The notes: a model not told the origin generated them from the sequence alone. A DNA stretch of 64,000 nucleotides from Micromonospora eburnea (GCF_900090225.1 NZ_FMHY01000002.1:434001-498000); one strand, 5' to 3'; counted from the first letter of the stretch, positions 10,040-18,860 are shown. Numbers and translations are program-made.

Positions 10040-10215
10040 GTTCCCTTCCGTCGACCGCCGACCGGGTTAGCTGCCGGGTTCGGGGCGGAAGTGGCCCCTA
10101 CCGCTGACGCGGATTCACCCCTCGTACCTGGTTCCCCGGCTCGCCGTCGGGCGATTGGGCGGCGGCACCGCAGGCGCCGCTGCGCGCCTTCGGCGGTGAC
10201 CGGCAGCGACGTTAC
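10040..10215 (-). promoter_or_regulatory. c-di-AMP riboswitch (ydaO-yuaA type)
   Basis: Read on the minus strand, the leader of the gene starting at 10036 shows the conserved ydaO core in order: GGGGAACCAGG (10138-10128), GGGGTGAATC (10121-10112), GGTAGGGGCC (10102-10093) and CCCGAACCCGGCAGCTAACC (10084-10065), ending in GTCGGCGGTCGACGG at 10060-10046. A GC-rich 5' region, CGTCGCTGCCGGTCACCGCC, begins near 10211. In actinomycetes this class commonly sits upstream of wall-hydrolase genes, where c-di-AMP turns expression off. The outer boundaries are approximate. Confidence 0.88.
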
Positions 10216-10310
10216 CTGAGAGTCCCCGCGGCGATCTACGTCCGGAAGCCGACCAATAGTGCGATTTCGTCGTCGCCCTGCGTGACCGGCGTCGCGTTTG
10301 GAACCCGTGA

Positions 10311-11642
10311 TCACGCTGTGGAGTCTCGCCATGCGTCCTCCGTGTTCCCCTGCGGCCCGCGCCGCCCCGCGACCGCCCCGCCGAGCGCCGCCAGGGCGTC
10401 GTCCCGCTCCGCCGGTGGCCGGGAGGCGGGCCGCTCCGGCGGTTCGGTCTCCGACCCGGCGCGCCGGCCGGCGGCGGTGACCACCGCGGCCAGCCCGGTG
10501 GTCAGCGGTACGGCGGCGATCAGGCCGAGCGTGGCCACGATGCTACGGACGATCTCCTGGGCCAGGAACTCGCTGGTCAGGATCTGACTCAGCGGGCGTG
10601 AGTCGGCGACGAGCAGGAGCAGCAGCGGCAGCGAAGCGCCCGCGTACGCCAGCACGATCGTGTTGACCGTGGAGGCGATGTGCGCGCGGCCCACCCGGGT
10701 GGCCGCCCGGTAGAGCTGGATCCGGGACAGCCCCGGGTTCGCGTACGCCAGCTCGGTGACCGTGGCGGCCTGGGTGACGGTGACGTCGTCCAGCACACCG
10801 AGCGAGCCGATGATGATGCCGGCCAGAAGCAACCCGTGCAGGTCGACGTCGCTCTGGAACATCGACAGGGTGGTGGCGTCCTCGCTGCCGAAGCCGGTCA
10901 GGTGGGTGGCCGCGGTGGCCAGGGCGCCGAGGACGCCGGTCAGCACCAGGCTGCCCAGGGTGCCGAGCACCGCCACCGAGGTCTGCGCGGAGATCCCGTG
11001 GGTCAGGTAGAGCACCACGAACATGATCAGCGCGGACCCGACGATCGCCACCAGCAGGGGCGGCTGGCCGCCGGCGATCCCGGGCAGCACGAAACCGAGC
11101 AGGACGGCGAAGCTCGCCACCAGGCCGCCCAGCGCGGCCAACCCGCGCCAGCGGCCGAACGCGACGATGGCGACGGCGAAGAGCACGGCGAGCCAGGCCA
11201 GTGGCGCGCCGCGCTGGTGTTCGGCGATCTGGTAGCTCTTCGTCGCCGGGTCGGCCGGGTCCGCCAACTCGACCAGCACGACCGCGTCGCCCACCTCGAC
11301 CCGGGGCGCGCCGGGGCCGGCCGGGACGGGTGCCTCGACCTGCCGTCCGGCGTCCGGGCCCTGCTCGGCGGCGACGGTGACCGTACCGCAGGGGCCGGTG
11401 GAGCCCCCCGGGTCGCCCTCCGGCGTCTCCGGTGCCGGTGGGCAGGGTTCGGTCACCACCCGGGTCACCGTGCCGTGGTAGCGCGGCACGTCCGCGCTGC
11501 CCGCCGGCTCCCGGGTGTCCCGTGGCCAGAGCACGAGCGCGGCGACCACGGTGACCAGGAACAGCGGCACCACCGTCGCGACGAGGATCCGTCGTACGCC
11601 GGGCGGGGCGGACGGAGCGGGACGGGTGTGGTCGGCGCCCAT
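10311..11642 (-). CDS. YibE/F family integral membrane protein
   Basis: A 443-residue membrane protein. One N-terminal helix (ILVATVVPLFLVTVVAALVL) is followed by a ~100-residue extracytoplasmic domain, then at least seven hydrophobic helices between ~150 and ~400. The family signatures THGISAQT, GFGSEDATTLSMFQ and LGVLDDVTVTQAATV are present. The C-terminal ~45 residues are hydrophilic and proline/arginine rich. The family's biochemical function is unknown. The start ATG 11642 has no strong ribosome site. It is the next gene upstream of the riboswitch-controlled coiled-coil gene on the same strand, but a separate leader lies between them. Confidence 0.87.
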   Translation of the reverse strand: MGADHTRPAPSAPPGVRRILVATVVPLFLVTVVAALVLWPRDTREPAGSADVPRYHGTVTRVVTEPCPPAPETPEGDPGGSTGPCGTVTVAAEQGPDAGRQVEAPVPAGPGAPRVEVGDAVVLVELADPADPATKSYQIAEHQRGAPLAWLAVLFAVAIVAFGRWRGLAALGGLVASFAVLLGFVLPGIAGGQPPLLVAIVGSALIMFVVLYLTHGISAQTSVAVLGTLGSLVLTGVLGALATAATHLTGFGSEDATTLSMFQSDVDLHGLLLAGIIIGSLGVLDDVTVTQAATVTELAYANPGLSRIQLYRAATRVGRAHIASTVNTIVLAYAGASLPLLLLLVADSRPLSQILTSEFLAQEIVRSIVATLGLIAAVPLTTGLAAVVTAAGRRAGSETEPPERPASRPPAERDDALAALGGAVAGRRGPQGNTEDAWRDSTA

Positions 11643-11848
11643 GGCGAAACTCCCAACGATTCACAGCCGGAGACGTGTCGCCGGGCTGGTCGGTTCACCG
11701 GGCCGGCGGAGGCGCACGGGGGCGGCGGCGCCAGTCATCGCGGGGAATGGTAGCCAGGCCGGCCCGGAGCGACCCGATCGACGGGTTCCCCGCGGCCGGC
11801 CCGGCCGCACCGGTTAGCGTGGTCGACGTGCGTACGAAGGCGGCGCCG

Positions 11849-12265
11849 ATGACCGGGCGGATGGCCCGGCTCCTGCTGCTGCTCTGCACGCTGGTCGGGT
11901 TGGCCGCCATGCACACCCTCGGCCACGGCGCACATGGTCCCGCCGGTCGGTCCGGCGGGCACGACAGCGGGCACCACCCGGCCGTCGCCGCGCTGGCCGC
12001 GGTCGAGACCTGCCCGGGTGACGGCTGCCACGCGGGCGTGCTGCCGCTACGTGACCTCGGCGGCGACCCGTCCGGATGGAGCGTGTGCCTGGCGGTCCTC
12101 GGCGCGTTCGCGGTGGCGCTGCTGGTCACCGTGCTGCTACGGGCCGCGTCGCGGCTCGCCGGGCCGGGCCTCGGCCGCCCGCACCGGGCCACCCGTGGGC
12201 CGCGCGCCCCGCCGCTCCGGCCGTACGGGCTGCGCCTGGCGGCGGTGTCGGTGCTGCGCAGATAG
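11849..12265 (+). CDS. Small membrane protein, DUF6153-like
   Basis: About 138 residues. It has an N-terminal hydrophobic helix (MARLLLLLCTLVGLAAMHTL), a His-rich stretch (HGAHG…GGHDSGHHP), one Cys pair (CPGDGCH) and a second helix (VCLAVLGAFAVALLVTVLL) followed by an Arg/Pro tail. ATG 11849 has GAAGG upstream; GTG 11828 is an alternative in-frame start. Proteins of this layout are found beside copper and DUF305 genes in actinomycetes, and here it directly precedes a DUF305 gene by 87 bp. A metal-related role is inferred from the His/Cys content and neighbours only. Confidence 0.62.
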   Translation: MTGRMARLLLLLCTLVGLAAMHTLGHGAHGPAGRSGGHDSGHHPAVAALAAVETCPGDGCHAGVLPLRDLGGDPSGWSVCLAVLGAFAVALLVTVLLRAASRLAGPGLGRPHRATRGPRAPPLRPYGLRLAAVSVLRR

Positions 12266-12352
12266 GACGCCCCGGCGCGGGTGGACCGGACGAAAACCGG
12301 TGACCCGCGTCCGCCGTCCGCTGCGTACCTTCCGACACCGAAAGGCCCAACC

Positions 12353-12976
12353 GTGTTCACTCGTACCCTCGTGCGCCGGACCGCCCTGGCCGGCGCGACC
12401 GCCGTCGCGGCTCTCGCACTAGCCGCCTGCGGCGGCACCGATCATTCGACCACCCACCCCGGCACCGGCTCGGCGGGCAGCGGCTCGCCCTCCGCCGGGG
12501 CCTCGTTCGGCGACGCCGACGCGATGTTCGCCCAGATGATGATTCCGCACCACCGGCAGGCCGTGGAGATGGCCGCGCTGGCCGAGGGGCGGGCCGCCGA
12601 CCCCGAGGTGAAGAAGTTGGCCGAGCAGATCAGGGCGGCCCAGGCACCGGAGATCGCCACCATGACCGGCTGGCTCGCCGCCTGGGGCCGGCCGGTCCCG
12701 TCGGCGAGCGCCGGCCACGGGATGCCGGAGATGGATCACGGCATGCCGGGGATGATGTCCGCCGCCGACATGGCGAAGCTGACGGCGTCCTCGGGCGCCG
12801 ACTTCGACCGGCAGTTCCTGGCCATGATGATCGCCCACCACGAGGGCGCGATCAGGATGGCGGAGGACGAGCTGGCCCGGGGAGCCGACCCGGAGGCCCG
12901 GGCGCTCGCCCAGCGGATCGTCGACACCCAGCGGGCCGAGATCGACGCGATGCGGAAGCGGCTCGACCGCCGCTGA
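12353..12976 (+). CDS. DUF305 domain lipoprotein
   Basis: A 207-residue lipoprotein with lipobox LAAC (Cys26) after an Arg-rich n-region and hydrophobic core. The DUF305 (ferritin-like four-helix) domain shows its two hallmark motifs, MMIPHHRQAVEMA and MMIAHHEGAIRMA, with a Met/His-rich link between them (GHGMPEMDHGMPGMM). GTG 12353 is preceded by GAAAGG; the frame is open upstream, but those residues lack signal-peptide character. DUF305 proteins are often found with copper genes and their HH and Met motifs suggest metal binding. It lies next to the copper operon. Confidence 0.87.
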   Translation: MFTRTLVRRTALAGATAVAALALAACGGTDHSTTHPGTGSAGSGSPSAGASFGDADAMFAQMMIPHHRQAVEMAALAEGRAADPEVKKLAEQIRAAQAPEIATMTGWLAAWGRPVPSASAGHGMPEMDHGMPGMMSAADMAKLTASSGADFDRQFLAMMIAHHEGAIRMAEDELARGADPEARALAQRIVDTQRAEIDAMRKRLDRR

Positions 12977-13011
12977 CCCGCCACCGCCGTTCTCGCGCCG
13001 TGCCGCGCCGC

Positions 13012-13102
13012 GCCTCGCAAGATCGTGCAGAACCATGGATCGAGTGGTGTCAGACCTGCTCCGATGCCACTACTTCCTGAATCGAGTACGACCTTGCGAG
13101 GC
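13012..13102. repeat. Long imperfect hairpin between convergent DUF305 and csoR genes
   Basis: Perfect 10-bp arms GCCTCGCAAG (13012-13021) and CTTGCGAGGC (13093-13102) enclose a second stem, AGTGGTGTC (13043-13051) with GATGCCACT (13063-13071), that pairs fully if two G-U pairs are allowed. It could act as a bidirectional terminator for the two convergent genes, or be a dispersed extragenic palindrome. A poly-T tail is absent. Confidence 0.6.
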
Positions 13103-13125
13103 TGCGTCGGGCCGGAGGGATCGGC

Positions 13126-13425
13126 TCAGCCGCGCTTCATCAGCCGGCCGACGGCGGCCATCATCTCGGTGGCCATCTCGTCGGCGCGGCCCTCGGCGGC
13201 GCCCTCGTGCATGCAGTGGCGGGCGTGCCCGTCGAGCAGGCCGAGGCCGACCTTGTCGAGGGCGGCCTGGATGGCGGAGATCTGGGTCAGCACGTCGATG
13301 CAGTAGCGGTCGTCCTCGACCATCTTCTCGATGCCGCGGACCTGGCCCTCGATGCGGCGGAGCCGCGCGAGCAGCTGGTCCTTGCTGGCGGTGTAGCCCC
13401 GGGTCGGGGTCGTCGGTGCGGTCAT
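13126..13425 (-). CDS. csoR: CsoR-type copper-sensing repressor
   Basis: A 99-residue all-helical regulator. The Cu(I) ligand set of CsoR is present with exact family spacing: C42 (RYCID), H67 and C71 (DGHARHC), that is 25 and 4 residues apart as in the Mycobacterium tuberculosis protein. In CsoR, copper binding releases the repressor from DNA. The start ATG 13425 is only ~8 bp from a TATCCT -10-like box, so the transcript may be leaderless. It is divergent from the copZ-copA operon, and three G/C-tract palindromes lie in the intervening region. The frmR/RcnR branch is excluded by the ligand pattern. Confidence 0.92.
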   Translation of the reverse strand: MTAPTTPTRGYTASKDQLLARLRRIEGQVRGIEKMVEDDRYCIDVLTQISAIQAALDKVGLGLLDGHARHCMHEGAAEGRADEMATEMMAAVGRLMKRG

Positions 13426-13440
13426 GAAATCCAGGATAGC

Positions 13441-13459
13441 GTACCCCTCGGGGGTATGC
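13441..13459. promoter_or_regulatory. CsoR-like operator 1
   Basis: Palindrome TACCCCTCGGGGGTA, the C-tract/G-tract layout typical of CsoR operators, placed over the probable csoR promoter just upstream of its -10 box. Confidence 0.7.
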
Positions 13460-13476
13460 TATCTTCTCCATGGCCG

Positions 13477-13494
13477 ATACCCCCACCGGGTAAC
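13477..13494. promoter_or_regulatory. CsoR-like operator 2 (degenerate)
   Basis: ATACCCCCACCGGGTAAC is a weaker copy of the same palindrome, halfway between csoR and copZ. Half-sites TACCCCC and GGGTA are retained. Confidence 0.45.
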
Positions 13495-13528
13495 GGTAAC
13501 GGGAGAGTGGCAGTCGCCTCGGGTTGAA

Positions 13529-13546
13529 TTACCCCTAGGGGGTATA
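13529..13546. promoter_or_regulatory. CsoR-like operator 3 overlapping the copZ promoter
   Basis: TTACCCCTAGGGGGTATA is a near-perfect palindrome ending in a TATAAG -10-like box at 13543, about 30 bp upstream of the copZ start. Repressor bound here would block the cop operon promoter. Confidence 0.75.
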
Positions 13547-13577
13547 AGGTCGGAGGCGGTGGGAAGGGAGATTCGCC

Positions 13578-13787
13578 ATGGTCACCACCACGTACCAGGT
13601 GCAGGGCATGACCTGCGGGCACTGTGTCAACTCGGTCAGCACCGAGGTGGGCGCGATCCCGGGCGTCAGCGACGTCCAGGTCGACCTGGCCTCCGGCCAG
13701 GTCACCGTCACCAGTGAGAGCCCGTTGGACACGGACACCGTCCGCGCCGCCGTGGACGAGGCCGGATACGACCTCGTCGGGGCGTGA
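13578..13787 (+). CDS. copZ: CopZ-like copper chaperone (heavy-metal-associated domain)
   Basis: A 69-residue single HMA domain with the metal site GMTCGHC (Cys13, Cys16) and the usual beta-alpha-beta-beta-alpha-beta pattern, closing with DEAGYDLVG. It carries Cu(I) in the cytoplasm to CopA, encoded two genes downstream. ATG 13578 follows AAGGGAG. It is the first gene of the cop operon, directly after a CsoR-like operator and -10 box, so it should be induced by copper. Confidence 0.93.
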   Translation: MVTTTYQVQGMTCGHCVNSVSTEVGAIPGVSDVQVDLASGQVTVTSESPLDTDTVRAAVDEAGYDLVGA

Positions 13788-13823
13788 CGGGTCCGCCAGA
13801 CCCGAAGAAACCGAGGTAACACC

Positions 13824-14798
13824 ATGAACACGGCGACGAAGCTGAGCGGCTTCACCCTCGGCCTCGCGGCGGTGTTCGGCACGGCGTACGGGGTCGGCCA
13901 GCTGACCGGCCCCGTCACCCCGGCCGCCGAGACCCGCCACGACGGCACCGACGCCGGCCACACCGAGGCCGCCCACCCCGGCGACGGTCACGCAGCCGGC
14001 GCCACCGACCACCTGCCCGGCGGGCTGCTCGTCTCCGACCGCGGCTACACCCTGCAACCGGTGGCCGCCCCCACCGGCGAGTTCGCCTTCCGGATCACCG
14101 GGCCCGACGGTCAGCCGGTCACCCGCTACGACGTGGCGCACGACAAGAGCATGCACCTGATCGTCGCCCGCCGCGACCTCTCCGGCTTCCGGCACGTGCA
14201 CCCGGAGCTGGCCACCGACGGCACCTGGCGGGTCGCCTCGCCGCTAGCCGGCCCCGGCGTCTGGCGGGCGTTCGCCGACTTCACCCCGACCGGCGGCGAG
14301 CCGCTGACGCTCGGGGTCGACGTCACCGTCCCCGGCGAGCTGGCGGAACGCCCGCTGCCCGCGCCCGCGACCAGCACCACCGTCGACGGCTACACCGTCA
14401 CCCTGAACGGTGCCCCGCAGCCCGGCCGCACCAGCCAGCTCACCCTGACGATCAGCCGGGACGGGACACCGGTCACCGACCTCCAGCCCTACCTCGGCGC
14501 GTACGGGCACCTGGTGGCGCTGCGACAGGGCGACCTGGCGTACCTGCACGTGCACCCGGAGGGCGCGCCCGGCGACGGGCGGACCCCGGCCGGGCCGGCG
14601 GTCGGTTTCGCCGCCGAGGTGCCCTCGGCCGGGACGTACCGCCTCTTCCTGGACTTCCGGCACGGCGACGCGGTGCACACCGCGGAGTTCACCGTCGTCG
14701 CCGGCGACCAGGCCGTTCCGGCGCCGGAGGCGCCGGCCACCACCACCGCACCGACCCCGGACACCGGACACGGCGTCCCCGGTCACGCGCACAATTGA
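13824..14798 (+). CDS. His-rich exported protein of the cop operon, unknown function
   Basis: A 324-residue protein with one N-terminal membrane helix or signal ([19 protein letters not shown]), a His/Asp-rich linker ([22 protein letters not shown]) and two similar beta-sandwich-like modules, each with HVHPE/HVHPEG-type motifs ([12 protein letters not shown] at ~113 and [12 protein letters not shown] at ~240). The C-terminus is Pro/Thr-rich and ends HGVPGHAHN. It lies between copZ and copA with short gaps (36 and 14 bp), so it is co-transcribed. Metal binding outside the membrane is likely from the paired His motifs and context; no named family is recognised with confidence. Confidence 0.8.
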   Translation: MNTATKLSGFTLGLAAVFGTAYGVGQLTGPVTPAAETRHDGTDAGHTEAAHPGDGHAAGATDHLPGGLLVSDRGYTLQPVAAPTGEFAFRITGPDGQPVTRYDVAHDKSMHLIVARRDLSGFRHVHPELATDGTWRVASPLAGPGVWRAFADFTPTGGEPLTLGVDVTVPGELAERPLPAPATSTTVDGYTVTLNGAPQPGRTSQLTLTISRDGTPVTDLQPYLGAYGHLVALRQGDLAYLHVHPEGAPGDGRTPAGPAVGFAAEVPSAGTYRLFLDFRHGDAVHTAEFTVVAGDQAVPAPEAPATTTAPTPDTGHGVPGHAHN

Positions 14799-14812
14799 CC
14801 GGAGGTGCCGCG

Positions 14813-17089
14813 ATGACATCGACCGCCAAAAGCCCCCGCGCGGGCTCTTCCTCCCTGCCGGTCGCGCCGAACCTGATCGAGCTCGCGATCGGCGGCATGA
14901 CCTGCGCCTCCTGCGCCGCCCGGATCGAGAAGAAACTCAACCGGATGGACGGCGTCGAGGCCACGGTCAACTACGCCACGGAGAAGGCCACCGTCCGGTA
15001 CGCCGACGACGTCACCCCGGACGAGCTGATCGCCACCGTGGAAAAGACCGGCTACACGGCCGCCGTACCGCCGCCGCCCGCACAGGCCACCGCCGAGGCG
15101 ACCGCCGAGCCGGTGGACGAGCTGCGCGGGCTGCGTACCCGGCTGTGGGTGTCGGCGGTGCTGGCCGTGCCGGTGATCCTGCTGGCCATGGTGCCGGCCT
15201 GGCAGTTCGACTACTGGCAGTGGCTGTCGCTGACCCTGGCCGCCCCGGTGGTCGTCTACGGCGGGCTGCCCTTCCACCGGGCCGCCTGGATCAACCTGCG
15301 GCACGGCGCGGCGACCATGGACACCCTGGTGTCGCTCGGCACCATCGCCGCGTTCGGCTGGTCGCTCTGGGCGCTCTTCCTCGGCGACGCCGGGATGCCC
15401 GGGATGACCCACCCGTTCAGCTTCGACATCGCCCGCACCGACGGCGGCGGCAACATCTACCTGGAGGCGGCGGCCGGCGTCACCGTCTTCATCCTGGCCG
15501 GCCGCTACTTCGAGGCCCGCTCCAAGCGCACCGCGGGGGCCGCGCTGCGGGCCCTGCTCGAACTCGGCGCCAAGGACGTCGCGGTGCTGCGCGGCGACCA
15601 GGAGACCCGGATCCCGGTGGACCAGCTCGTCGTCGGGGACCGGTTCGTGGTTCGCCCCGGCGAGAAGGTCGCCACCGACGGCGTGGTCGAGGACGGCACC
15701 TCGGCGGTCGACGCCAGCATGCTCACCGGCGAGTCGGTGCCGGTCGAGGTCGGGCCCGGCGACGCCGTGGTCGGCGCGACCGTCAACGCCGGCGGCCGGC
15801 TCGTGGTCCGGGCCACCCGGATCGGCGGGGACACCCAGCTCGCCCAGATGGCCAAGCTGGTGGAGCAGGCGCAGACCGGCAAGGCGGCCGTGCAGCGGCT
15901 CGCCGACCGGATCTCCGGGGTCTTCGTGCCGATCGTGATCGCGCTGGCCGCCGGCACACTGGGCTGGTGGCTCGGCAGCGGGGCCGGTACGACCGCCGCG
16001 TTCACCGCCGCGGTGGCCGTGCTGATCATCGCCTGCCCGTGCGCGCTCGGGCTGGCGACGCCGACCGCGCTGCTGGTCGGCACCGGGCGGGGCGCCCAAC
16101 TCGGCATCCTGATCAAGGGGCCGGAGGTGCTGGAGTCCACCCGCCAGGTCGACACCGTGGTGCTGGACAAGACCGGCACGGTGACCACCGGGCGGATGAC
16201 CCTGGTCGACGTGCTCCCCGCCGCCGGTCAGGACGCCGACGAGCTGTTGCGGCTGGCCGGCGCGCTGGAGGCCGCGTCCGAGCACCCGATCGCCCGGGCG
16301 GTCGCCGACGGCGCGGCGCAGGCCGGCCCGGTGCCGGCGGTCAGCGGCTTCGCCAATGTCGAAGGGCTCGGCGTGACCGGGTCGGTCGACGGCCGGGACC
16401 TGGTGGTCGGGCGGCTCCGGCTGCTGCGGGAGCGGGGCCTCGACGTACCGGAGGAGGTCGTGCGGGCCGCGGCCGACGCGGAGGCCGCCGGCCGGACGGC
16501 GATCCTCGCCGGCTGGGACGGCCGGGCCCGGGGCGTGCTCGCGGTGGCCGACGTGGTGAAACCGACCAGCCGGGCCGCCATCGCGGGACTGCGCGAGCTG
16601 GGGCTCACCCCGGTGCTGCTCACCGGCGACAACGCCACGGTCGCCCGGGCGGTGGCCGCCGAGGTCGGCATCGAGCAGGTGATCGCCGAGGTGCTGCCGG
16701 CCGACAAGGTCGACGCGGTACGCCGGCTCCAGGACGAGGGACGGACGGTCGCCATGATCGGCGACGGGATCAACGACGCCGCCGCACTGGCCCAGGCCGA
16801 CCTGGGGCTGGCCATGGGCACCGGCACCGACGTGGCGATCGAGGCTTCCGACCTGACCCTGGTCCGGGGCGACCTGATGGCGTCCGTGGACGCCATCCGG
16901 CTCTCCCGGCGGACGCTGCGCATCATCAAGAGCAACCTGTTCTGGGCCTTCGCCTACAACGTGGCCGCCCTGCCGCTGGCCGCCGCCGGCCTGCTCAACC
17001 CGATGATCGCCGGGGCCGCGATGGCCTTCTCGTCGGTCTTCGTGGTGGCGAACAGCCTCCGGCTGCGGCGCTTCCACTCGGTCGCCTGA
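14813..17089 (+). CDS. copA: CopA, Cu(I)-exporting P-type ATPase
   Basis: A 758-residue P1B-ATPase pumping copper out of the cytoplasm. It has an N-terminal HMA domain with GMTCASC (Cys31, Cys34), the membrane copper site CPC at ~408-410 ([13 protein letters not shown]), the phosphorylated Asp ~452 in DKTGT, an HP motif (EHPIARAV), LTGDN and [10 protein letters not shown]. The TGES actuator motif is also present. The C-terminal helices carry NLFWAFAYN and [15 protein letters not shown], typical of Cu(I) pumps. ATG 14813 follows GGAGG; an upstream in-frame TTG (14795) overlaps the preceding stop codon and is unlikely. It ends the cop operon. Confidence 0.95.
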   Translation: MTSTAKSPRAGSSSLPVAPNLIELAIGGMTCASCAARIEKKLNRMDGVEATVNYATEKATVRYADDVTPDELIATVEKTGYTAAVPPPPAQATAEATAEPVDELRGLRTRLWVSAVLAVPVILLAMVPAWQFDYWQWLSLTLAAPVVVYGGLPFHRAAWINLRHGAATMDTLVSLGTIAAFGWSLWALFLGDAGMPGMTHPFSFDIARTDGGGNIYLEAAAGVTVFILAGRYFEARSKRTAGAALRALLELGAKDVAVLRGDQETRIPVDQLVVGDRFVVRPGEKVATDGVVEDGTSAVDASMLTGESVPVEVGPGDAVVGATVNAGGRLVVRATRIGGDTQLAQMAKLVEQAQTGKAAVQRLADRISGVFVPIVIALAAGTLGWWLGSGAGTTAAFTAAVAVLIIACPCALGLATPTALLVGTGRGAQLGILIKGPEVLESTRQVDTVVLDKTGTVTTGRMTLVDVLPAAGQDADELLRLAGALEAASEHPIARAVADGAAQAGPVPAVSGFANVEGLGVTGSVDGRDLVVGRLRLLRERGLDVPEEVVRAAADAEAAGRTAILAGWDGRARGVLAVADVVKPTSRAAIAGLRELGLTPVLLTGDNATVARAVAAEVGIEQVIAEVLPADKVDAVRRLQDEGRTVAMIGDGINDAAALAQADLGLAMGTGTDVAIEASDLTLVRGDLMASVDAIRLSRRTLRIIKSNLFWAFAYNVAALPLAAAGLLNPMIAGAAMAFSSVFVVANSLRLRRFHSVA

Positions 17090-17100
17090 GATACCCGCGT

Positions 17101-17136
17101 CCGCCGCCGGCCCGGTCCGTCCGGAGCCGGTGGCGG
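17101..17136 (+). terminator. Hairpin after copA
   Basis: Arms CCGCCGCCGGC (17101-17111) and GCCGGTGGCGG (17126-17136), one mismatch, 14-nt loop, placed 12 bp after the copA stop codon and before the convergent sigma gene. There is no T-run. Confidence 0.6.
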
Positions 17137-17159
17137 CGCGGCCGTTCACCCCGGCGGGT

Positions 17160-18404
17160 TCACCGCTCGGCGGCCAGCCGCGCGGCGCGTACCTCCAGGT
17201 AGCGCTGCTCGGGCCAGCTGGTGGTCGCCCGCGCGGCGGCCAGGTACGCCTCCCGCGCCTCGTCCGGCTCGCCGACCAGTTCCAGCAGGTGGGCGCGGAC
17301 GGCGGCGAGCCGGTGGTGTCCGGCGGTGCGCTCGTCGGCGGCGAGCGGCGCCAGCAGGGCGAGCCCGGCCCGGGGGCCGTCCACCATGGCCACCGCGCCG
17401 GCCTGGTTGAGGGTGACCATCGGGTTCGGCGCGATCCGGGCGAGCACCCGGTAGAGCCCGACGATCTGCGGCCAGTCCGTCTCCGCCGCCGTCGGCGCCT
17501 CGGCGTGCACCGCCGCGATCGCCGCCTGCACCTGGTACGGGCCGGGCGGTGACCAGGTCAGCGCCTCCGTCACCAGGGCGATCCCCTCCTCGATCTCGGC
17601 CCGGTCCCAGCGAGTGCGGTCCTGCTCGGACAGCGGGATCAGCTCCCCGCCGGGGCCGGTCCGCGCGGCCCGGTGCGCGTCGGTGAGCAGCATCAACGCC
17701 AGCAGCCCGGTGACCTCGCCGTCGTCAGGGAGCAGCCGGTGCAGCTCCCGGGCCAGCCGGATCGCCTCCCCGGTCAGCTCCGTTCGGTGCAGCTCACCGC
17801 CGCTGGAGGCGGTGTGACCCTCGTTGAAGATCAGATAGAGCACGTGCAGCACGGCGCGCAGCCGCTCGTCGCGATCGGCGGGCGAGGGCATGACGAACCT
17901 GGCCCCGGCGGCCTCGATGCGCTGCTTCGCCCGGCGGATCCGCTGGCTCATCGTCGCCTCCGGCACCAGGTACGCCCGGGCGATCTCCGCCGTGCTCAGC
18001 CCGCCGACCGCCCGTAACGTGAGCGCCACCTGGCCGGAGCGGGTGAGCCCCGGATGGCAGCAGAGGAACAGCAGCTTCAGCGTGTCGTCCCCGCTCGGCG
18101 GCTCCTCGTCGGCGGGCGGTGCGACCGCCGCGTACGCCGGCTCCCGGACCGCCACCGCGACTTCGCGATCCCGGCGGGCCCGCTCGCTGCGCCACTCGTC
18201 GGTGAGCCGACGGGTCGCCACGGTGACCAGCCACGAGCGGGGGTGGTTCGGGACTCCCTGCTCCGGCCACTGGGTGGCGGCGGCGAGCAGCGCCTCCTGT
18301 ACGGCGTCCTCGCAGGCGTAGAACTGGCCGTGCCGGCGGACGAGCACGCCGAGGACCTGCGGCGCGAGGGCGCGCAGCAGGTCCTCGACGCTCGAAGTTG
18401 TCAC
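17160..18404 (-). CDS. ECF sigma factor with C-terminal TPR-like extension (ECF42-type, DUF6596)
   Basis: A 414-residue extracytoplasmic-function sigma factor. Region 2 is seen in YACEDAVQEALLAAATQWPEQG and SWLVTVATRRLTDEW; region 4 in LTLRAVGGLSTAEIARAYLVPEATMSQRI. The ~230-residue extension (HVLYLIFNEGHTASSG, then helical repeats with YQVQAAIAAVHAEA) is diagnostic for the group paired with DGPF/YCII proteins. GTG 18404 overlaps the stop codon of the upstream DGPF gene by four bases (GTGA), indicating translational coupling. In this group the extension replaces an anti-sigma factor for control, according to published work on ECF42. Confidence 0.9.
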   Translation of the reverse strand: MTTSSVEDLLRALAPQVLGVLVRRHGQFYACEDAVQEALLAAATQWPEQGVPNHPRSWLVTVATRRLTDEWRSERARRDREVAVAVREPAYAAVAPPADEEPPSGDDTLKLLFLCCHPGLTRSGQVALTLRAVGGLSTAEIARAYLVPEATMSQRIRRAKQRIEAAGARFVMPSPADRDERLRAVLHVLYLIFNEGHTASSGGELHRTELTGEAIRLARELHRLLPDDGEVTGLLALMLLTDAHRAARTGPGGELIPLSEQDRTRWDRAEIEEGIALVTEALTWSPPGPYQVQAAIAAVHAEAPTAAETDWPQIVGLYRVLARIAPNPMVTLNQAGAVAMVDGPRAGLALLAPLAADERTAGHHRLAAVRAHLLELVGEPDEAREAYLAAARATTSWPEQRYLEVRAARLAAER

Positions 18405-18769
18405 ATCTCCGTCCCGGCCTCCGCCATCACCGGCCGGACCTCCAGCACACCGAAGCCCCGCTGCACGTCCGGCCAGCTCGCGGCGATCTCGGCGGCCCGC
18501 TCCGGGGTCTCGCAGTCGACCATCAGGTAGCCGGCGAACTGCTCCTTGCTCTCCACGAACGGCCCGTCGGTGATCTCGACGCCACCGGCGCGGGATTGGA
18601 CCGTACGGGTCTGCGACGGGTGGGCCAGCGCCTCGCCGCCGACCAGTTCCCCGGACTCGGTCAGCTCCTTCATGATCTGGTCGACCCCACCGAAGATCGC
18701 GGTCCGCTCCTCCTCGGACAGCTCCTCGACGAAGCCGGGCCGGTTCCAGATCAGCAGCATGTACTTCAC
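18401..18769 (-). CDS. YCII-related (DGPF domain) protein
   Basis: A ~122-residue cytoplasmic protein beginning KYMLLIWNRPGF and containing the signature TDGPFVESKEQFAGYLMVD. Its start is GTG 18769 (or GTG 18775), preceded by GAGGA. Its stop overlaps the start of the ECF sigma gene. The family has a ferredoxin-like fold; the catalytic role is unknown. Such genes are constant partners of ECF42 sigma factors and are often their regulatory targets. Confidence 0.88.
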   Translation of the reverse strand: MKYMLLIWNRPGFVEELSEEERTAIFGGVDQIMKELTESGELVGGEALAHPSQTRTVQSRAGGVEITDGPFVESKEQFAGYLMVDCETPERAAEIAASWPDVQRGFGVLEVRPVMAEAGTEM

Positions 18770-18860
18770 GGTCACTCCTCGGGTCCGGGCCACCGGCGGT
18801 GACCTCTCGTGGTACGGGTCGGAGCCGGGCCGTCCGATCCGACATCCTCCCGGAGAAAAT

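Noticed and set aside
10033-10332. 99-codon minus-strand frame over the leader of the coiled-coil gene
   Set aside because: It coincides with the conserved riboswitch core, and its Arg-rich sequence has no family features.
14783-17149. Very long open frame antisense to copA (788 codons)
   Set aside because: Shadow frame caused by high GC at third codon positions. The copA frame has all P-type ATPase motifs; the antisense frame gives low-complexity Gly/Arg/His-rich sequence.
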